A stretch of 64,000 nucleotides of DNA from assembly GCF_033366695.1 (NCBI RefSeq), contig NZ_JAOBTQ010000001.1, positions 4,712,001 to 4,776,000 on the forward strand, in the 5' to 3' direction. Every line of letters begins with the position of its first letter. Position 1 is the stretch's first letter. A program made the position numbers and the translations under genes. Of this stretch, positions 33,873 to 42,501 are shown in pieces. The notes below the pieces were generated by a model, which saw nothing but the letters and a program-made list of their open reading frames with translations, was not told where the DNA came from and made no database searches. This DNA comes from Streptomyces sp. SCL15-4 (GTDB lineage: Bacteria > Actinomycetota > Actinomycetes > Streptomycetales > Streptomycetaceae).

Positions 33873-36800
33873 ATGACGGATCGTGCGGATGTTGCTGCGG
33901 ACGCCGGAGTCACGGACACCGGGGTCACGGAGGTAGCCGCGCTCGCGGAGGCGCTGCGCAAGGCCGTCCGGGGCGAGGTCGGGTTCGATGTGACCGCCCG
34001 GGCGCTGGTCACCATGGACGCGTCCAATTACCGGCGGGTCCCGCTGGGCGTCGTCGCCCCGAGAGACGCCGACGACGTGGCGGCCGTGCTGGAGGTGGGC
34101 CGGGAGCGCGGGGTGCCGGTGGTGGCGCGCGGCGGGGGCACGTCCATCGCGGGGCAGGCGACGGGCACCGGCGTGGTGCTGGACTTCACCCGGCACATGA
34201 CCGCTCTGGTGGAGCTGGACCCGGGCAGTCGTACGGCCGTGGTGCAGCCGGGGCTCGTCCTCGACCGGCTCCAGGAGGCCGCCGCCCCGCACGGACTGCG
34301 GTTCGGCCCCGATCCCTCCACGCACAGCAGGTGCACGCTCGGCGGGATGATCGGCAACAACTCGTGCGGCTCCCATTCGGTCGCCTGGGGCACGACCGCG
34401 GACAGTGTGCGGCAGCTGTCCGTGGTCACCGCGCGCGGACGGCGGCTCCGGCTCGGGCAGGGATGGGCCGGCGCCCCGGACGGACTGCGCGAGCTGGCCG
34501 AGGGCGAACTGGCCCGGCTGCGGACCGGATTCCCGCACCTGCCCCGCCGGATCTCCGGGTACGCGCTGGACGCGCTGCTGCCCGAGAAGGGCGCGGACGT
34601 CGCCCGCTCCTTCTGCGGCTCCGAGGGCACCCTCGGCATCCTCACCGAGGCCGTGGTCCGCCTGGTGGAGAACCCCCGCGCGCGAGCGCTGGCCGTGCTG
34701 GCGTACGCCGACGAGAGCGCCGCCGCCGAGGCCGCCGCGGGCCTGCTGCCGCTCGGGCCGCTCACGGTGGAGGGCATGGCCGCCGACCTCGTCCCGGCCG
34801 GGGCGGGGCTGCCCCGGGGCGGCGCCTGGCTGTTCGTGGAGACCGGCGGGGAGACGGCGGGCCAGGCACGCGCGCGTGCGGAGGAGATCGTGCGCGCCGC
34901 CGATGTCGTGGACTCCCTGGTGGTCACCGACCCGGCCGCCCAGCGGACCCTGTGGCGCATCCGGGAGGACGCGGCCGGCACCGCCACCCGGATGCCCGAC
35001 GGCTCCGAGGCCTGGCCCGGCTGGGAGGACTGCGCGGTCCCGCCCGCCCGCCTCGGCGGCTACCTGCGCGACTTCCGCGCGCTGCTGGCCGCGCACGGAC
35101 TGCGCGGCACGCCGTACGGCCACTTCGGCGACGGCTGTATCCACGTCCGTATCGACTTCGACCTGCTCACCGAGGCGGGCGTCGGCCGCTTCCGCCGCTT
35201 CTCCGAGGAACTGGCCGACCTGGTCGTGGCCCACGGCGGCTCCCTGTCCGGGGAGCACGGCGACGGCCAGGCCCGCGCGGAACTGCTGCCGCGGATGTAC
35301 GGCGCCGACATGGTTCGGCTGTTCGAGCGGACCAAGGCGGTGTGGGACCCGGACGACCTCCTCAACCCCGGCATGCTGGTCCGCCCGGCCCGGCTGGACG
35401 AGAACCTGCGCTTCTCGGTGCTGCCCCGCCGCCCGGTCGACGTGGCCTTCGCCTACCCGGCCGACGGAGGCGACTTCCGCGCGGCCGTCCGCCGCTGCGT
35501 CGGCGTGGCCAAGTGCCGTACGGCGACCGCGACCGGCCCGGCCGTGATGTGCCCCTCCTTCCGGGCGACCGGCGAGGAGGAGCACTCCACCCGGGGCCGG
35601 GCCCGGCTGCTGCACGAGATGCTGGCGGGCGACCTGGTCACCGACGGCTGGCAGTCCACGGAGGTCCTGGGCGCCCTCGACCTCTGCCTGTCCTGCAAGG
35701 GCTGCCGCTCGGACTGCCCGGCCGGCGTGGACATGGCCACCTACAAGGCCGAGTTCCTCCACCACCACTACGCCCACCGCCGCCGCCCCGCCGCCCACCA
35801 CAGCATGGGCCGCCTCCCGGAATGGCTCCACTGGACGTCCCGCACCCGCCTGGCCCCGCTGCTCAACGCCCTGGCGGCCATCCGCCCCCTCGCCGGCCTC
35901 GGCAAACACCTGGCCGGAATAGCACCGGAACGGAACATCCCGCTCCTGGCGCCCCAGACGTTCACCGCCTGGTGGCGCGGGCGGAAGCCGACACCGGGCG
36001 CGGCCGTCCCGCACTCCGGCGACCGGCCGGCACCGGGCACCGGCGACCGGCCCGCTCCGCGCGCGACGGGCGGAGCTGTGCCGCACGCCGACGACCGGCC
36101 CGCGGCGAACGGCCACGTCCCGCACGCCGGCGACCGGTCCTCTTCCGCTCCCGGCGACCATTCCGCGTCCGCGCCCGGCGACCGGTCCTCTTCCGCTCCC
36201 GGCGACCACTCCGCACCCGCTCCCGGCGACCACTCCGCCTCCACCCCCGGCGACCTCGTAGTGCTCTGGCCCGACACCTTCACCGAACACCTCTCGCCGT
36301 CCGTCGGGCAGGCCGCCGTCCGCGTGCTGGAGGCCGCCGGACTGCGGGTGGCCCTCCCGCCGACGCTGCTGCCCCGCAAGGGAGCGATCGCCGACGGCCG
36401 GACCCGGTCGGCGGCCGCGCTGCTCACCGCCCGCCGGGCCAGGGTCTGCTGCGGCCTGACCTACGTCTCCACCGGTCAGCTCGACCGCGCCCGCGCGGTG
36501 CTGCGCCGCACCCTGGACCTGATGGAACCGGTGCTGCGGGCCGGGGTCCCGGTCGTCGTCCTGGAACCGAGCTGCGCCGCCGCCCTCCGCACCGACCTGC
36601 CGGAACTCCTGCCCGACGACCCGCGCGCGGCCCGGCTGTCCGCCGCGGTCCGCACCTTCGCCGAGACCCTGGAGCGGCACGCCCCGCACTGGACCCCGCC
36701 CGCCGTCGACCGTCCGGTGGCCGGCCAGACCCACTGCCACCAGCACGCGGTGCTCGGTGACACCGCCGACCGCCGGTTGCGCGCCGCCGCCGGTCTCACC

Positions 36801-37052
36801 GGCGAACTGAGCGGAGGCTGCTGCGGCCTGGCGGGCAACTTCGGCTTCGAGAAGGGTCACTTCGAGGTGTCCCGGGCCTGCGCGGAGGAGCGGCTCCTGC
36901 CCTCGGTACGGCAGGCCCCCGCGGACACGGTGATCCTCGCCGACGGCTTCTCCTGCCGCACCCAGCTGGACCAGCTCGCCGGCGTCCGGGGCCGCCACCT
37001 GGCGGAGGTGCTGGCGCAGGCGCTGGAGGCAGGGGGCCCGCCCGATGCATGA
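33873..37052 (+). CDS. FAD-linked / Fe-S oxidoreductase fusion (GlcD + GlpC-like)
   Basis: 1059 residues from ATG 33873. The N-terminal half is a VAO/PCMH-type FAD-binding oxidase: ARGGGTSIAGQATG binds FAD, GGMIGNNSCGSHSVAWG and YGHFGDGCIHVRID follow, and SGEHGDGQAR lines the active site. After residue 540 come ferredoxin-like cysteines (AKCRTATATGPAVMCPSF and CLSCKGCRSDCP). The end is a CCG heterodisulfide-reductase-like domain (VCCGLTYVS, then GGCCGLAGNFGFE). Such fusions oxidise 2-hydroxy acids (D-lactate, D-2-hydroxyglutarate) and pass electrons through Fe-S. The linker at about 705-795 is a degenerate repeat unusual for the family. Confidence 0.9.
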   Translation: MTDRADVAADAGVTDTGVTEVAALAEALRKAVRGEVGFDVTARALVTMDASNYRRVPLGVVAPRDADDVAAVLEVGRERGVPVVARGGGTSIAGQATGTGVVLDFTRHMTALVELDPGSRTAVVQPGLVLDRLQEAAAPHGLRFGPDPSTHSRCTLGGMIGNNSCGSHSVAWGTTADSVRQLSVVTARGRRLRLGQGWAGAPDGLRELAEGELARLRTGFPHLPRRISGYALDALLPEKGADVARSFCGSEGTLGILTEAVVRLVENPRARALAVLAYADESAAAEAAAGLLPLGPLTVEGMAADLVPAGAGLPRGGAWLFVETGGETAGQARARAEEIVRAADVVDSLVVTDPAAQRTLWRIREDAAGTATRMPDGSEAWPGWEDCAVPPARLGGYLRDFRALLAAHGLRGTPYGHFGDGCIHVRIDFDLLTEAGVGRFRRFSEELADLVVAHGGSLSGEHGDGQARAELLPRMYGADMVRLFERTKAVWDPDDLLNPGMLVRPARLDENLRFSVLPRRPVDVAFAYPADGGDFRAAVRRCVGVAKCRTATATGPAVMCPSFRATGEEEHSTRGRARLLHEMLAGDLVTDGWQSTEVLGALDLCLSCKGCRSDCPAGVDMATYKAEFLHHHYAHRRRPAAHHSMGRLPEWLHWTSRTRLAPLLNALAAIRPLAGLGKHLAGIAPERNIPLLAPQTFTAWWRGRKPTPGAAVPHSGDRPAPGTGDRPAPRATGGAVPHADDRPAANGHVPHAGDRSSSAPGDHSASAPGDRSSSAPGDHSAPAPGDHSASTPGDLVVLWPDTFTEHLSPSVGQAAVRVLEAAGLRVALPPTLLPRKGAIADGRTRSAAALLTARRARVCCGLTYVSTGQLDRARAVLRRTLDLMEPVLRAGVPVVVLEPSCAAALRTDLPELLPDDPRAARLSAAVRTFAETLERHAPHWTPPAVDRPVAGQTHCHQHAVLGDTADRRLRAAAGLTGELSGGCCGLAGNFGFEKGHFEVSRACAEERLLPSVRQAPADTVILADGFSCRTQLDQLAGVRGRHLAEVLAQALEAGGPPDA
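36129..36248 (+). repeat. Five 24-bp tandem repeats inside the oxidoreductase gene
   Basis: Five in-frame units of 24 bases start at 36129, 36153, 36177, 36201 and 36225, each beginning GGCGACC and encoding GD(R/H)S(S/A)(S/P)AP-type octapeptides. More decayed copies extend back to about 36015. Unit length is a multiple of three, so copy-number changes keep the frame. It falls in the linker between the Fe-S and CCG domains. Confidence 0.85.
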
Positions 37053-37131
37053 GGCCACACTCGACTTCACAAAGCCCGGCCCGACATCCGAGAAGCCCGT
37101 ATCTCACCATCCAGGACAGCTCCATAAGGGG

Positions 37132-37189
37132 TTCACACTCCTGACGGAGTCCATTACCCTGGACTAGGTAGTACATGGAGTTGTACATG
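37132..37189 (+). promoter_or_regulatory. Promoter of the DMT transporter with two GTACATG repeats
   Basis: TTCACA (37132-37137), a 17-base spacer and TACCCT (37155-37160) form a plausible promoter. Two direct GTACATG repeats (37171-37177 and 37183-37189) lie just downstream, in the position of a repressor site. Read by eye. Confidence 0.4.
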
Positions 37190-37215
37190 ATCTGATCCGA
37201 GCCACCGGGACCGCC

Positions 37216-38172
37216 GTGAGCACCGTCAACACCCCCAGCACCGCGAACTCGACGTCACAGACGTCACCGGCATCCCCGTCACCGTCGCCGGACGCCCCCG
37301 GCCGCCTCACCTCCCTCGGGCCCGTCGGGCTGGTGCTGGCCGGCGGCATCTCGGTGCAGTTCGGCGGCGCGCTGGCGGTCACCCTGATGCCCCGGGCGGG
37401 CGCGCTGGGCGTGGTGGCCCTGCGCCTCCTCGCGGCGGCGATCGTCCTCCTCCTGGTCTGCCGGCCCCGGCTGCGCGGCCACTCGCGCGCCGACTGGGGC
37501 ACGGTGGTGGTCTTCGGCATCGCGATGGGGGCGATGAACGGCCTGTTCTACGAGGCGGTCGACCGTATCCCGCTGGGCCCGGCCGTGACCCTCGAAGTCC
37601 TCGGCCCGCTGGCTCTGTCCGTCCTGGCCTCCCGCCGTGCGATCAACGCCCTCTGGGCCGGCCTCGCCCTCGCGGGCGTGTTCCTGCTCGGCGGAGGAGG
37701 CTTCGGCGAACTGGACCCCATAGGTGTCGCTTTCGCCCTGGGCGCCGGCGCCATGTGGGCGGCCTACATAATCTTCAGCGCCCGCACGGGCCGCCGCTTC
37801 CCCCAGGCCGACGGCCTGGCTCTGGCCATGGCGGTGGCGGCGCTGCTCTTCCTCCCGCTCGGCATCGCCGAGGCCGGCACCCGTCTGCTGGACCCCACCA
37901 CCATCGCCCTCGGCTCCGCCGTGGCCGTGCTCTCCTCGGTGCTGCCCTACACCCTGGAACTCCTGGCCCTGCGCCGCCTGCCGGCCTCCACCTTCGCCAT
38001 CCTCATGAGCCTGGAACCCGCCATCGCCGCCACGGCCGGCTTCCTCGTCCTGGGCCAGTCCCTCGCGCCCGCCCAGGCGGCCGCCATCGCGCTGGTCATC
38101 GCGGCGAGCATCGGCGCGGTCCGCACCCAGATCGGCCGGGGCAAGGCCACCCTGCCGAACGGTGACCGCTAA
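37216..38172 (+). CDS. EamA/DMT-family transporter (RhtA-like)
   Basis: 318 residues from GTG 37216. A polar Ser/Thr/Pro-rich N-terminal tail of about 35 residues precedes ten predicted helices arranged as two EamA repeats. The pattern GPAVTLEVLGPLALSVLASR in the first half and LPASTFAILMSLEPAIAATA in the second is typical of RhtA-like threonine/homoserine exporters. It probably exports amino acids or similar small metabolites; the substrate is not proven. It stands between the oxidoreductase and malic enzyme genes with its own promoter-like sequence. Confidence 0.9.
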   Translation: MSTVNTPSTANSTSQTSPASPSPSPDAPGRLTSLGPVGLVLAGGISVQFGGALAVTLMPRAGALGVVALRLLAAAIVLLLVCRPRLRGHSRADWGTVVVFGIAMGAMNGLFYEAVDRIPLGPAVTLEVLGPLALSVLASRRAINALWAGLALAGVFLLGGGGFGELDPIGVAFALGAGAMWAAYIIFSARTGRRFPQADGLALAMAVAALLFLPLGIAEAGTRLLDPTTIALGSAVAVLSSVLPYTLELLALRRLPASTFAILMSLEPAIAATAGFLVLGQSLAPAQAAAIALVIAASIGAVRTQIGRGKATLPNGDR

Positions 38173-38253
38173 AGTTCGCGGCGCCACCCAGCCGTCACGC
38201 CAGGTAACCGTCCGCTCGCGCACAGGTGCCCGCTTTGTGAAAAAGTGGGGCAT

Positions 38254-39933
38254 ATGAAGGTCACTGCCCGTGGACGTGCCGTGCTCGGCGACCCCCGGAT
38301 CAACCGCGGCACGGCGTTCACGGAGGCGGAGCGCCGGGCCCTGGACCTCGTCGGGCTCGTCCCGCCGCGCGTGCTCACCCAGGACCAGCAGGCCGAACGC
38401 GCCTACGGCCAGTTCCGGGAGCAGCCGGACGACCTGGCCAAGAGCGTCAACCTGACCGCGCTGCACGACCGCAACGAGGTGCTGTTCTACCGGCTCGTCG
38501 GCGACCACCTCGAAGAGATGCTGCCCATCGTCTACACCCCCACCGTCGGCACGGCGATCCGCCGCTACAGCACCGAGTACCGCCGCCCGCGCGGCGTCTA
38601 CCTCTCCGTGGACGCCCCCGGCGACATCGAACGCTCCCTGCGCGCGAGCGGCCTGGGCGCCGGCGATGTCGACCTGATCGTGGCCACCGACGGCGAGGGC
38701 ATCCTCGGCATCGGGGACTGGGGCGTCGGCGGCATCGACATCGCGGTCGGCAAGCTCGCCGTCTACACCGCCGCCGCCGGCATCGACCCGCGCCGCACCC
38801 TGCCGGTCATGCTCGACGTCGGCACCAACCGCCGCGAACTCCTCGACAACCCCCTCTACCTCGGCAACCGCCACTCCCGCGTCGGCCGCGCCGCCTACGA
38901 CGCCTTCATCGACGCCTACGTCACCACCGCCACCCGGCTCTTCCCCGGCGCCCTGCTGCACTGGGAGGACTTCGGCACGGCGAACGCCCACCGCGTCCTC
39001 GACCACTACCGCGACCGGGTCTGCACCTTCAACGACGACATCCAGGGCACCGGAGCCGTCAACCTCGCCGCCGTCCTGTCCGGCGTCCGCGCCGCCGAAG
39101 TGCCGCTGCCGGAGCACCGGATCGTCGTCTTCGGCGCGGGCACCGCCGGCATCGGAGTCGCCGACCAGCTGCGCGACGCCCTGATCGCCGAGGGCCTGTC
39201 CGAGGAGCAGGCCCTCGCCCGTTTCTGGTGCGTCGACCGGTACGGCCTGCTCACCGACGACCAGGGCGACAAGCTCCGTGACGTCCAGCGGCCGTACGCC
39301 CGTCCCGCCGGCGAGACCGACGGCTGGCGCCGGGGCGGGAGCCTGCCCGGCATCCCGCTGGCGGAGGTGGTCCGCCGGGTCCGCCCGACCGTCCTCATCG
39401 GGACCTCCGGCCAGGGCGGCGCGTTCTCGCGGGACATCGTCCGCGAGATGGCCCGGCACACCGCGCGCCCGATCATCCTGCCCCTGTCCAACCCGACCGA
39501 CCTGGCCGAGGCCACCCCCGCCGACCTGCTCGCATGGACCGACGGCAAGGCGCTGGTGGCCACCGGCAGCCCGTTCGCCCCGGTGGAGCGGAACGGCACG
39601 ACGTACGAGATCGGCCAGGCCAACAACGCGCTGGTCTTCCCGGGCCTCGGGCTCGGCACGATCGTCGCCCGCGCCGTGCGGGTCACCGACCGGATGCTGC
39701 GCGCGGCGGCCGACGCGGTGGCCCGCCGGACCGCGGACGCGCGGGTCGCCCGGCTGGACGCGCCGGTCCTTCCGCCGATCCGCGAGCTGCGCGCCACCTC
39801 CGAGGCGGTCGCGGTGGCCGTGGTCCGGGCCGCGGTGGACGAGGGCGTGGCCCGAGTCGCCCCGCACGACGTCGAGGCCGCGGTGCGGGCGGCCCGCTGG
39901 GAGCCGGTCTATCCGCCCCTGGAAGCGGTATGA
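38254..39933 (+). CDS. NAD(P)-dependent malic enzyme
   Basis: 559 residues, the size of the large (SfcA/MaeA-type) malic enzymes. It oxidatively decarboxylates malate to pyruvate. Malic domain: LPIVYTPTVGTAIRRYS, then the metal- and substrate-binding GALLHWEDFGTANA and CTFNDDIQGTGAVNLA (Asp pair for Mg2+). NAD-binding domain: IVVFGAGTAGIGVADQL, then IGTSGQGGAFS and LSNPTDLAEATP. ATG 38254 follows GTGGGG; a GTG at 38245 would add three residues. It is followed directly by the operator and operon of the AtuA cluster, a separate unit. Confidence 0.95.
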   Translation: MKVTARGRAVLGDPRINRGTAFTEAERRALDLVGLVPPRVLTQDQQAERAYGQFREQPDDLAKSVNLTALHDRNEVLFYRLVGDHLEEMLPIVYTPTVGTAIRRYSTEYRRPRGVYLSVDAPGDIERSLRASGLGAGDVDLIVATDGEGILGIGDWGVGGIDIAVGKLAVYTAAAGIDPRRTLPVMLDVGTNRRELLDNPLYLGNRHSRVGRAAYDAFIDAYVTTATRLFPGALLHWEDFGTANAHRVLDHYRDRVCTFNDDIQGTGAVNLAAVLSGVRAAEVPLPEHRIVVFGAGTAGIGVADQLRDALIAEGLSEEQALARFWCVDRYGLLTDDQGDKLRDVQRPYARPAGETDGWRRGGSLPGIPLAEVVRRVRPTVLIGTSGQGGAFSRDIVREMARHTARPIILPLSNPTDLAEATPADLLAWTDGKALVATGSPFAPVERNGTTYEIGQANNALVFPGLGLGTIVARAVRVTDRMLRAAADAVARRTADARVARLDAPVLPPIRELRATSEAVAVAVVRAAVDEGVARVAPHDVEAAVRAARWEPVYPPLEAV

Positions 39934-39944
39934 CGGCCTAATTA

Positions 39945-39961
39945 ATGCAAGCACGCTTGAT
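39945..39961. promoter_or_regulatory. AT-rich palindrome at the head of the AtuA operon, probable TetR operator
   Basis: ATGCAAGCACGCTTGAT has CAAGC/GCTTG arms around AC and sits in an AT-rich patch (TAATTA before, TTGTTT after) 31 bases before the first gene. CAAGC...GCTTG palindromes are typical of TetR-family operators that control acyl-CoA metabolism in actinobacteria. The TetR gene at the end of the operon (49478) is the obvious candidate to bind it. Confidence 0.6.
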
Positions 39962-39991
39962 TGTTTCTAACGCCGCTGCCATGCTCCCCCC

Positions 39992-40828
39992 ATGGCCGAC
40001 CCGACGCCCGTCATCGACGACCTGCGTGCCGAAAGCCGTGAACTCGACCATCTGGTAGCCGAGTTGAGCCCGGAGCGGTGGCGGCTGCCGACCCCCGCGG
40101 CCGGCTGGACCATCGCCCACCAGATCGCGCACCTCGCCTGGACCGACCGCTCGGCCCTGCTCGCCGTCACCGACCCCGACGCCTTCCAGCCGCTGGTGGA
40201 GAAGGCGCTCGCCGCTCCCGGCTCGTTCGTGGACGAGGGAGCCGAGGAGGGCGCCGCGCTCCCGCCGGCCGGACTGCTGGCCACCTGGCGGGCCGGGCGC
40301 ACCGCTCTCGGCGAGGCCCTGCTCCAGGCCCCGCCCGGCGCCCGCTTCCCCTGGTACGGCCCGCCCATGTCCGCCGCCTCCATGGCCACGGCCCGGCTCA
40401 TGGAGACCTGGGCCCACGGACAGGACGTCGCCGACGCCCTGAGTGTGGTGCGCCCACCCACCGACCGGCTCCGGCATGTGGTCCGACTCGGGGTGCGCAC
40501 CCGCGACTTCGCCTACGGGGTGCGCGGACTGGCGCCGCCGCACAAGGAGTTCCGGGTCGAACTGCGCGCGCCCTCGGGCGAGGTGTGGGCGTACGGCCCC
40601 GAGGACGCGGAGCAGCGCGTCACCGGACCCGCCCTGGACTTCTGCCTCCTGGTCACCCGGCGCGCCCACCGCGCCGATCTCGCCCTGACGGCCGAAGGCC
40701 CGGACGCCGACCGCTGGCTCGGCATCGCCCAGGCCTTCGCGGGCCCACCCGGCACCGACCGCCCGCGCGAGCGGACCGAACGTCCGGCGCCGGAGGCCGG
40801 CGGCCCGGGGGAGGAGGACGGCCGGTGA
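39992..40828 (+). CDS. TIGR03084-family (MDMPI/DinB-like) metal-binding protein
   Basis: 278 residues. A four-helix DinB/mycothiol-dependent maleylpyruvate isomerase fold is indicated by the N-terminal [20 protein letters not shown], the putative metal ligand in [14 protein letters not shown], and [17 protein letters not shown] near the second ligand. This TIGR03084 type is standard at the head of AtuA-containing gene clusters in actinobacteria. It may bind a divalent metal and use mycothiol, but its reaction is unknown. The C-terminal 30 residues are disordered. Its TGA overlaps the GTG of the AtuA gene (GTGA). Confidence 0.88.
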   Translation: MADPTPVIDDLRAESRELDHLVAELSPERWRLPTPAAGWTIAHQIAHLAWTDRSALLAVTDPDAFQPLVEKALAAPGSFVDEGAEEGAALPPAGLLATWRAGRTALGEALLQAPPGARFPWYGPPMSAASMATARLMETWAHGQDVADALSVVRPPTDRLRHVVRLGVRTRDFAYGVRGLAPPHKEFRVELRAPSGEVWAYGPEDAEQRVTGPALDFCLLVTRRAHRADLALTAEGPDADRWLGIAQAFAGPPGTDRPRERTERPAPEAGGPGEEDGR

Positions 40829-42501
40829 GACCGCTGCGCATCGGGAACTTCTCCGGCTTCTACGGCGACCGCTTCGACGCCCTGCGCGAGATGCTCACCG
40901 GCGGCGAGGTCGACGTCCTCACCGGTGACTACCTCGCCGAACTCACCATGCTCATCCTCGGCCGCGACCGGCTGAAGGACCCGTCAGCCGGATACGCCCG
41001 CACCTTCCCGCGCCAGCTGGAGGACTGCCTCGGCCTCGCCCGTGAACGCGGCGTGCGCATCGTCACCAACGCGGGCGGCCTCGACCCGGCCCGACTCGCC
41101 GAGGAGATACGGCGGCTGGCGGACCGGCTCGGCATCCCGGCGCGGGTCGCGCACGTCGAGGGAGACGACCTGACCGCCGCCCACCCCGGCACCCTCGCCG
41201 CCCACGCCTACCTCGGAGGCTTCGGCATCGCCGAGTGCCTGCGGGCCGGCGCCGACGTGGTGGTCACCGGCCGGGTGACCGACGCGGCCCTGGTCACCGG
41301 GCCCGCCGCCGCCCACTTCGGCTGGCGGCCGGCCGACTTCGACCGGCTCGCCGGTGCCGTCGTCGCCGGCCACGTACTGGAGTGCGGCACCCAGGCGACC
41401 GGCGGGAACTACGCCTTCTTCGGCGAAGGAGACGTACGCCGGCCCGGCTTCCCGCTCGCCGAGATCCACGCCGACGGCAGCAGCGTGATCACCAAGCACC
41501 CCGGCACGGGCGGCTTCGTGGACGTGGGCACGGTCACCGCCCAGCTGCTGTACGAGACCGGCGGCGCCCGGTACGCGGGTCCGGACGTCACCGCCCGGCT
41601 GGACACCGTACGGCTCGGCCCGGAGGGTCCGGACCGGGTGCGGATCGAAGGGGTGCGCGGAGAGGCGCCGCCGCCCACGCTCAAGGTGGGGCTCAACCGG
41701 CTCGGCGGCTTCCGCAACGAGGTCGTCTTCGTCCTCACCGGGCTCGACATCGAGGCCAAGGCGGCCCTGGTGCGGGAGCAGCTGGCCGGCGCGCTCGCCA
41801 AGGCGCCGCCCCGCCACGTGCGGTGGGACCTGGTGCGCACCGACCGGGCCGACGCGGACACCGAGGAGACGGCCAGCGCACTGCTGCGGCTCGTCGTACG
41901 CGATCCGGACCAGCAGGTCGTGGGCCGGGCGCTGAGCGGAGCCGCGGTGGAACTCGCCCTGGCCAGCTATCCCGGCTTCCATGTGCTGGCCCCACCCGGA
42001 AAGGGCGCTCCCTATGGGGTCTTCGAGGATGTGTACGTGCCCCATGGGGCCGCCGCACATATGGCCGTCCTCCACGACGGACGCCGAATCCCCGTCCCCC
42101 CGCCCCACGAGACGCGCCCCCTGGCCGCCGTACCGGAGCCGCCCCTCCCGGAACCCCTCCCGCCCGGGCCGGCCCGGCGGGCGCCTCTCGGACTGGTCGT
42201 CGGGGCGCGCAGCGGGGACAAGGGCGGGAACGCCAACGTCGGGGTGTGGGCCCGGTCCGAGGACGCCTGGCGGTGGCTCGCCCACACGCTGACGACCGAC
42301 ACCTTCCGGCGGCTGCTCCCCGAGAGCCGCGACCTGCCCGTCACCCGGCACCCGCTGCCGAACCTGCGCGCCCTCAACTTCGTCGTCGAGGGCATCCTCG
42401 GCGCCGGCGTCGCCGCGCAAGCTCGCTTCGACCCGCAGGCCAAGGCCCTCGGCGAATGGCTGCGCTCCCGCCACCTGGACATCCCGGAGGCCCTGCTTTG
42501 A
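40825..42501 (+). CDS. AtuA-family (acyclic terpene utilisation) protein
   Basis: 558 residues from GTG 40825, overlapping the previous stop by four bases. It starts with the family signature [20 protein letters not shown] and includes [55 protein letters not shown] and [16 protein letters not shown]. An extra C-terminal domain (about residues 455-558; [20 protein letters not shown]) is often a separate chain (DUF4387/AtuA C-terminal) and here is fused. AtuA is required for citronellol/geraniol degradation in Pseudomonas; its biochemical activity is not established. Its stop overlaps the TTG start of the carboxylase beta gene. Confidence 0.93.
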   Translation: MRPLRIGNFSGFYGDRFDALREMLTGGEVDVLTGDYLAELTMLILGRDRLKDPSAGYARTFPRQLEDCLGLARERGVRIVTNAGGLDPARLAEEIRRLADRLGIPARVAHVEGDDLTAAHPGTLAAHAYLGGFGIAECLRAGADVVVTGRVTDAALVTGPAAAHFGWRPADFDRLAGAVVAGHVLECGTQATGGNYAFFGEGDVRRPGFPLAEIHADGSSVITKHPGTGGFVDVGTVTAQLLYETGGARYAGPDVTARLDTVRLGPEGPDRVRIEGVRGEAPPPTLKVGLNRLGGFRNEVVFVLTGLDIEAKAALVREQLAGALAKAPPRHVRWDLVRTDRADADTEETASALLRLVVRDPDQQVVGRALSGAAVELALASYPGFHVLAPPGKGAPYGVFEDVYVPHGAAAHMAVLHDGRRIPVPPPHETRPLAAVPEPPLPEPLPPGPARRAPLGLVVGARSGDKGGNANVGVWARSEDAWRWLAHTLTTDTFRRLLPESRDLPVTRHPLPNLRALNFVVEGILGAGVAAQARFDPQAKALGEWLRSRHLDIPEALL

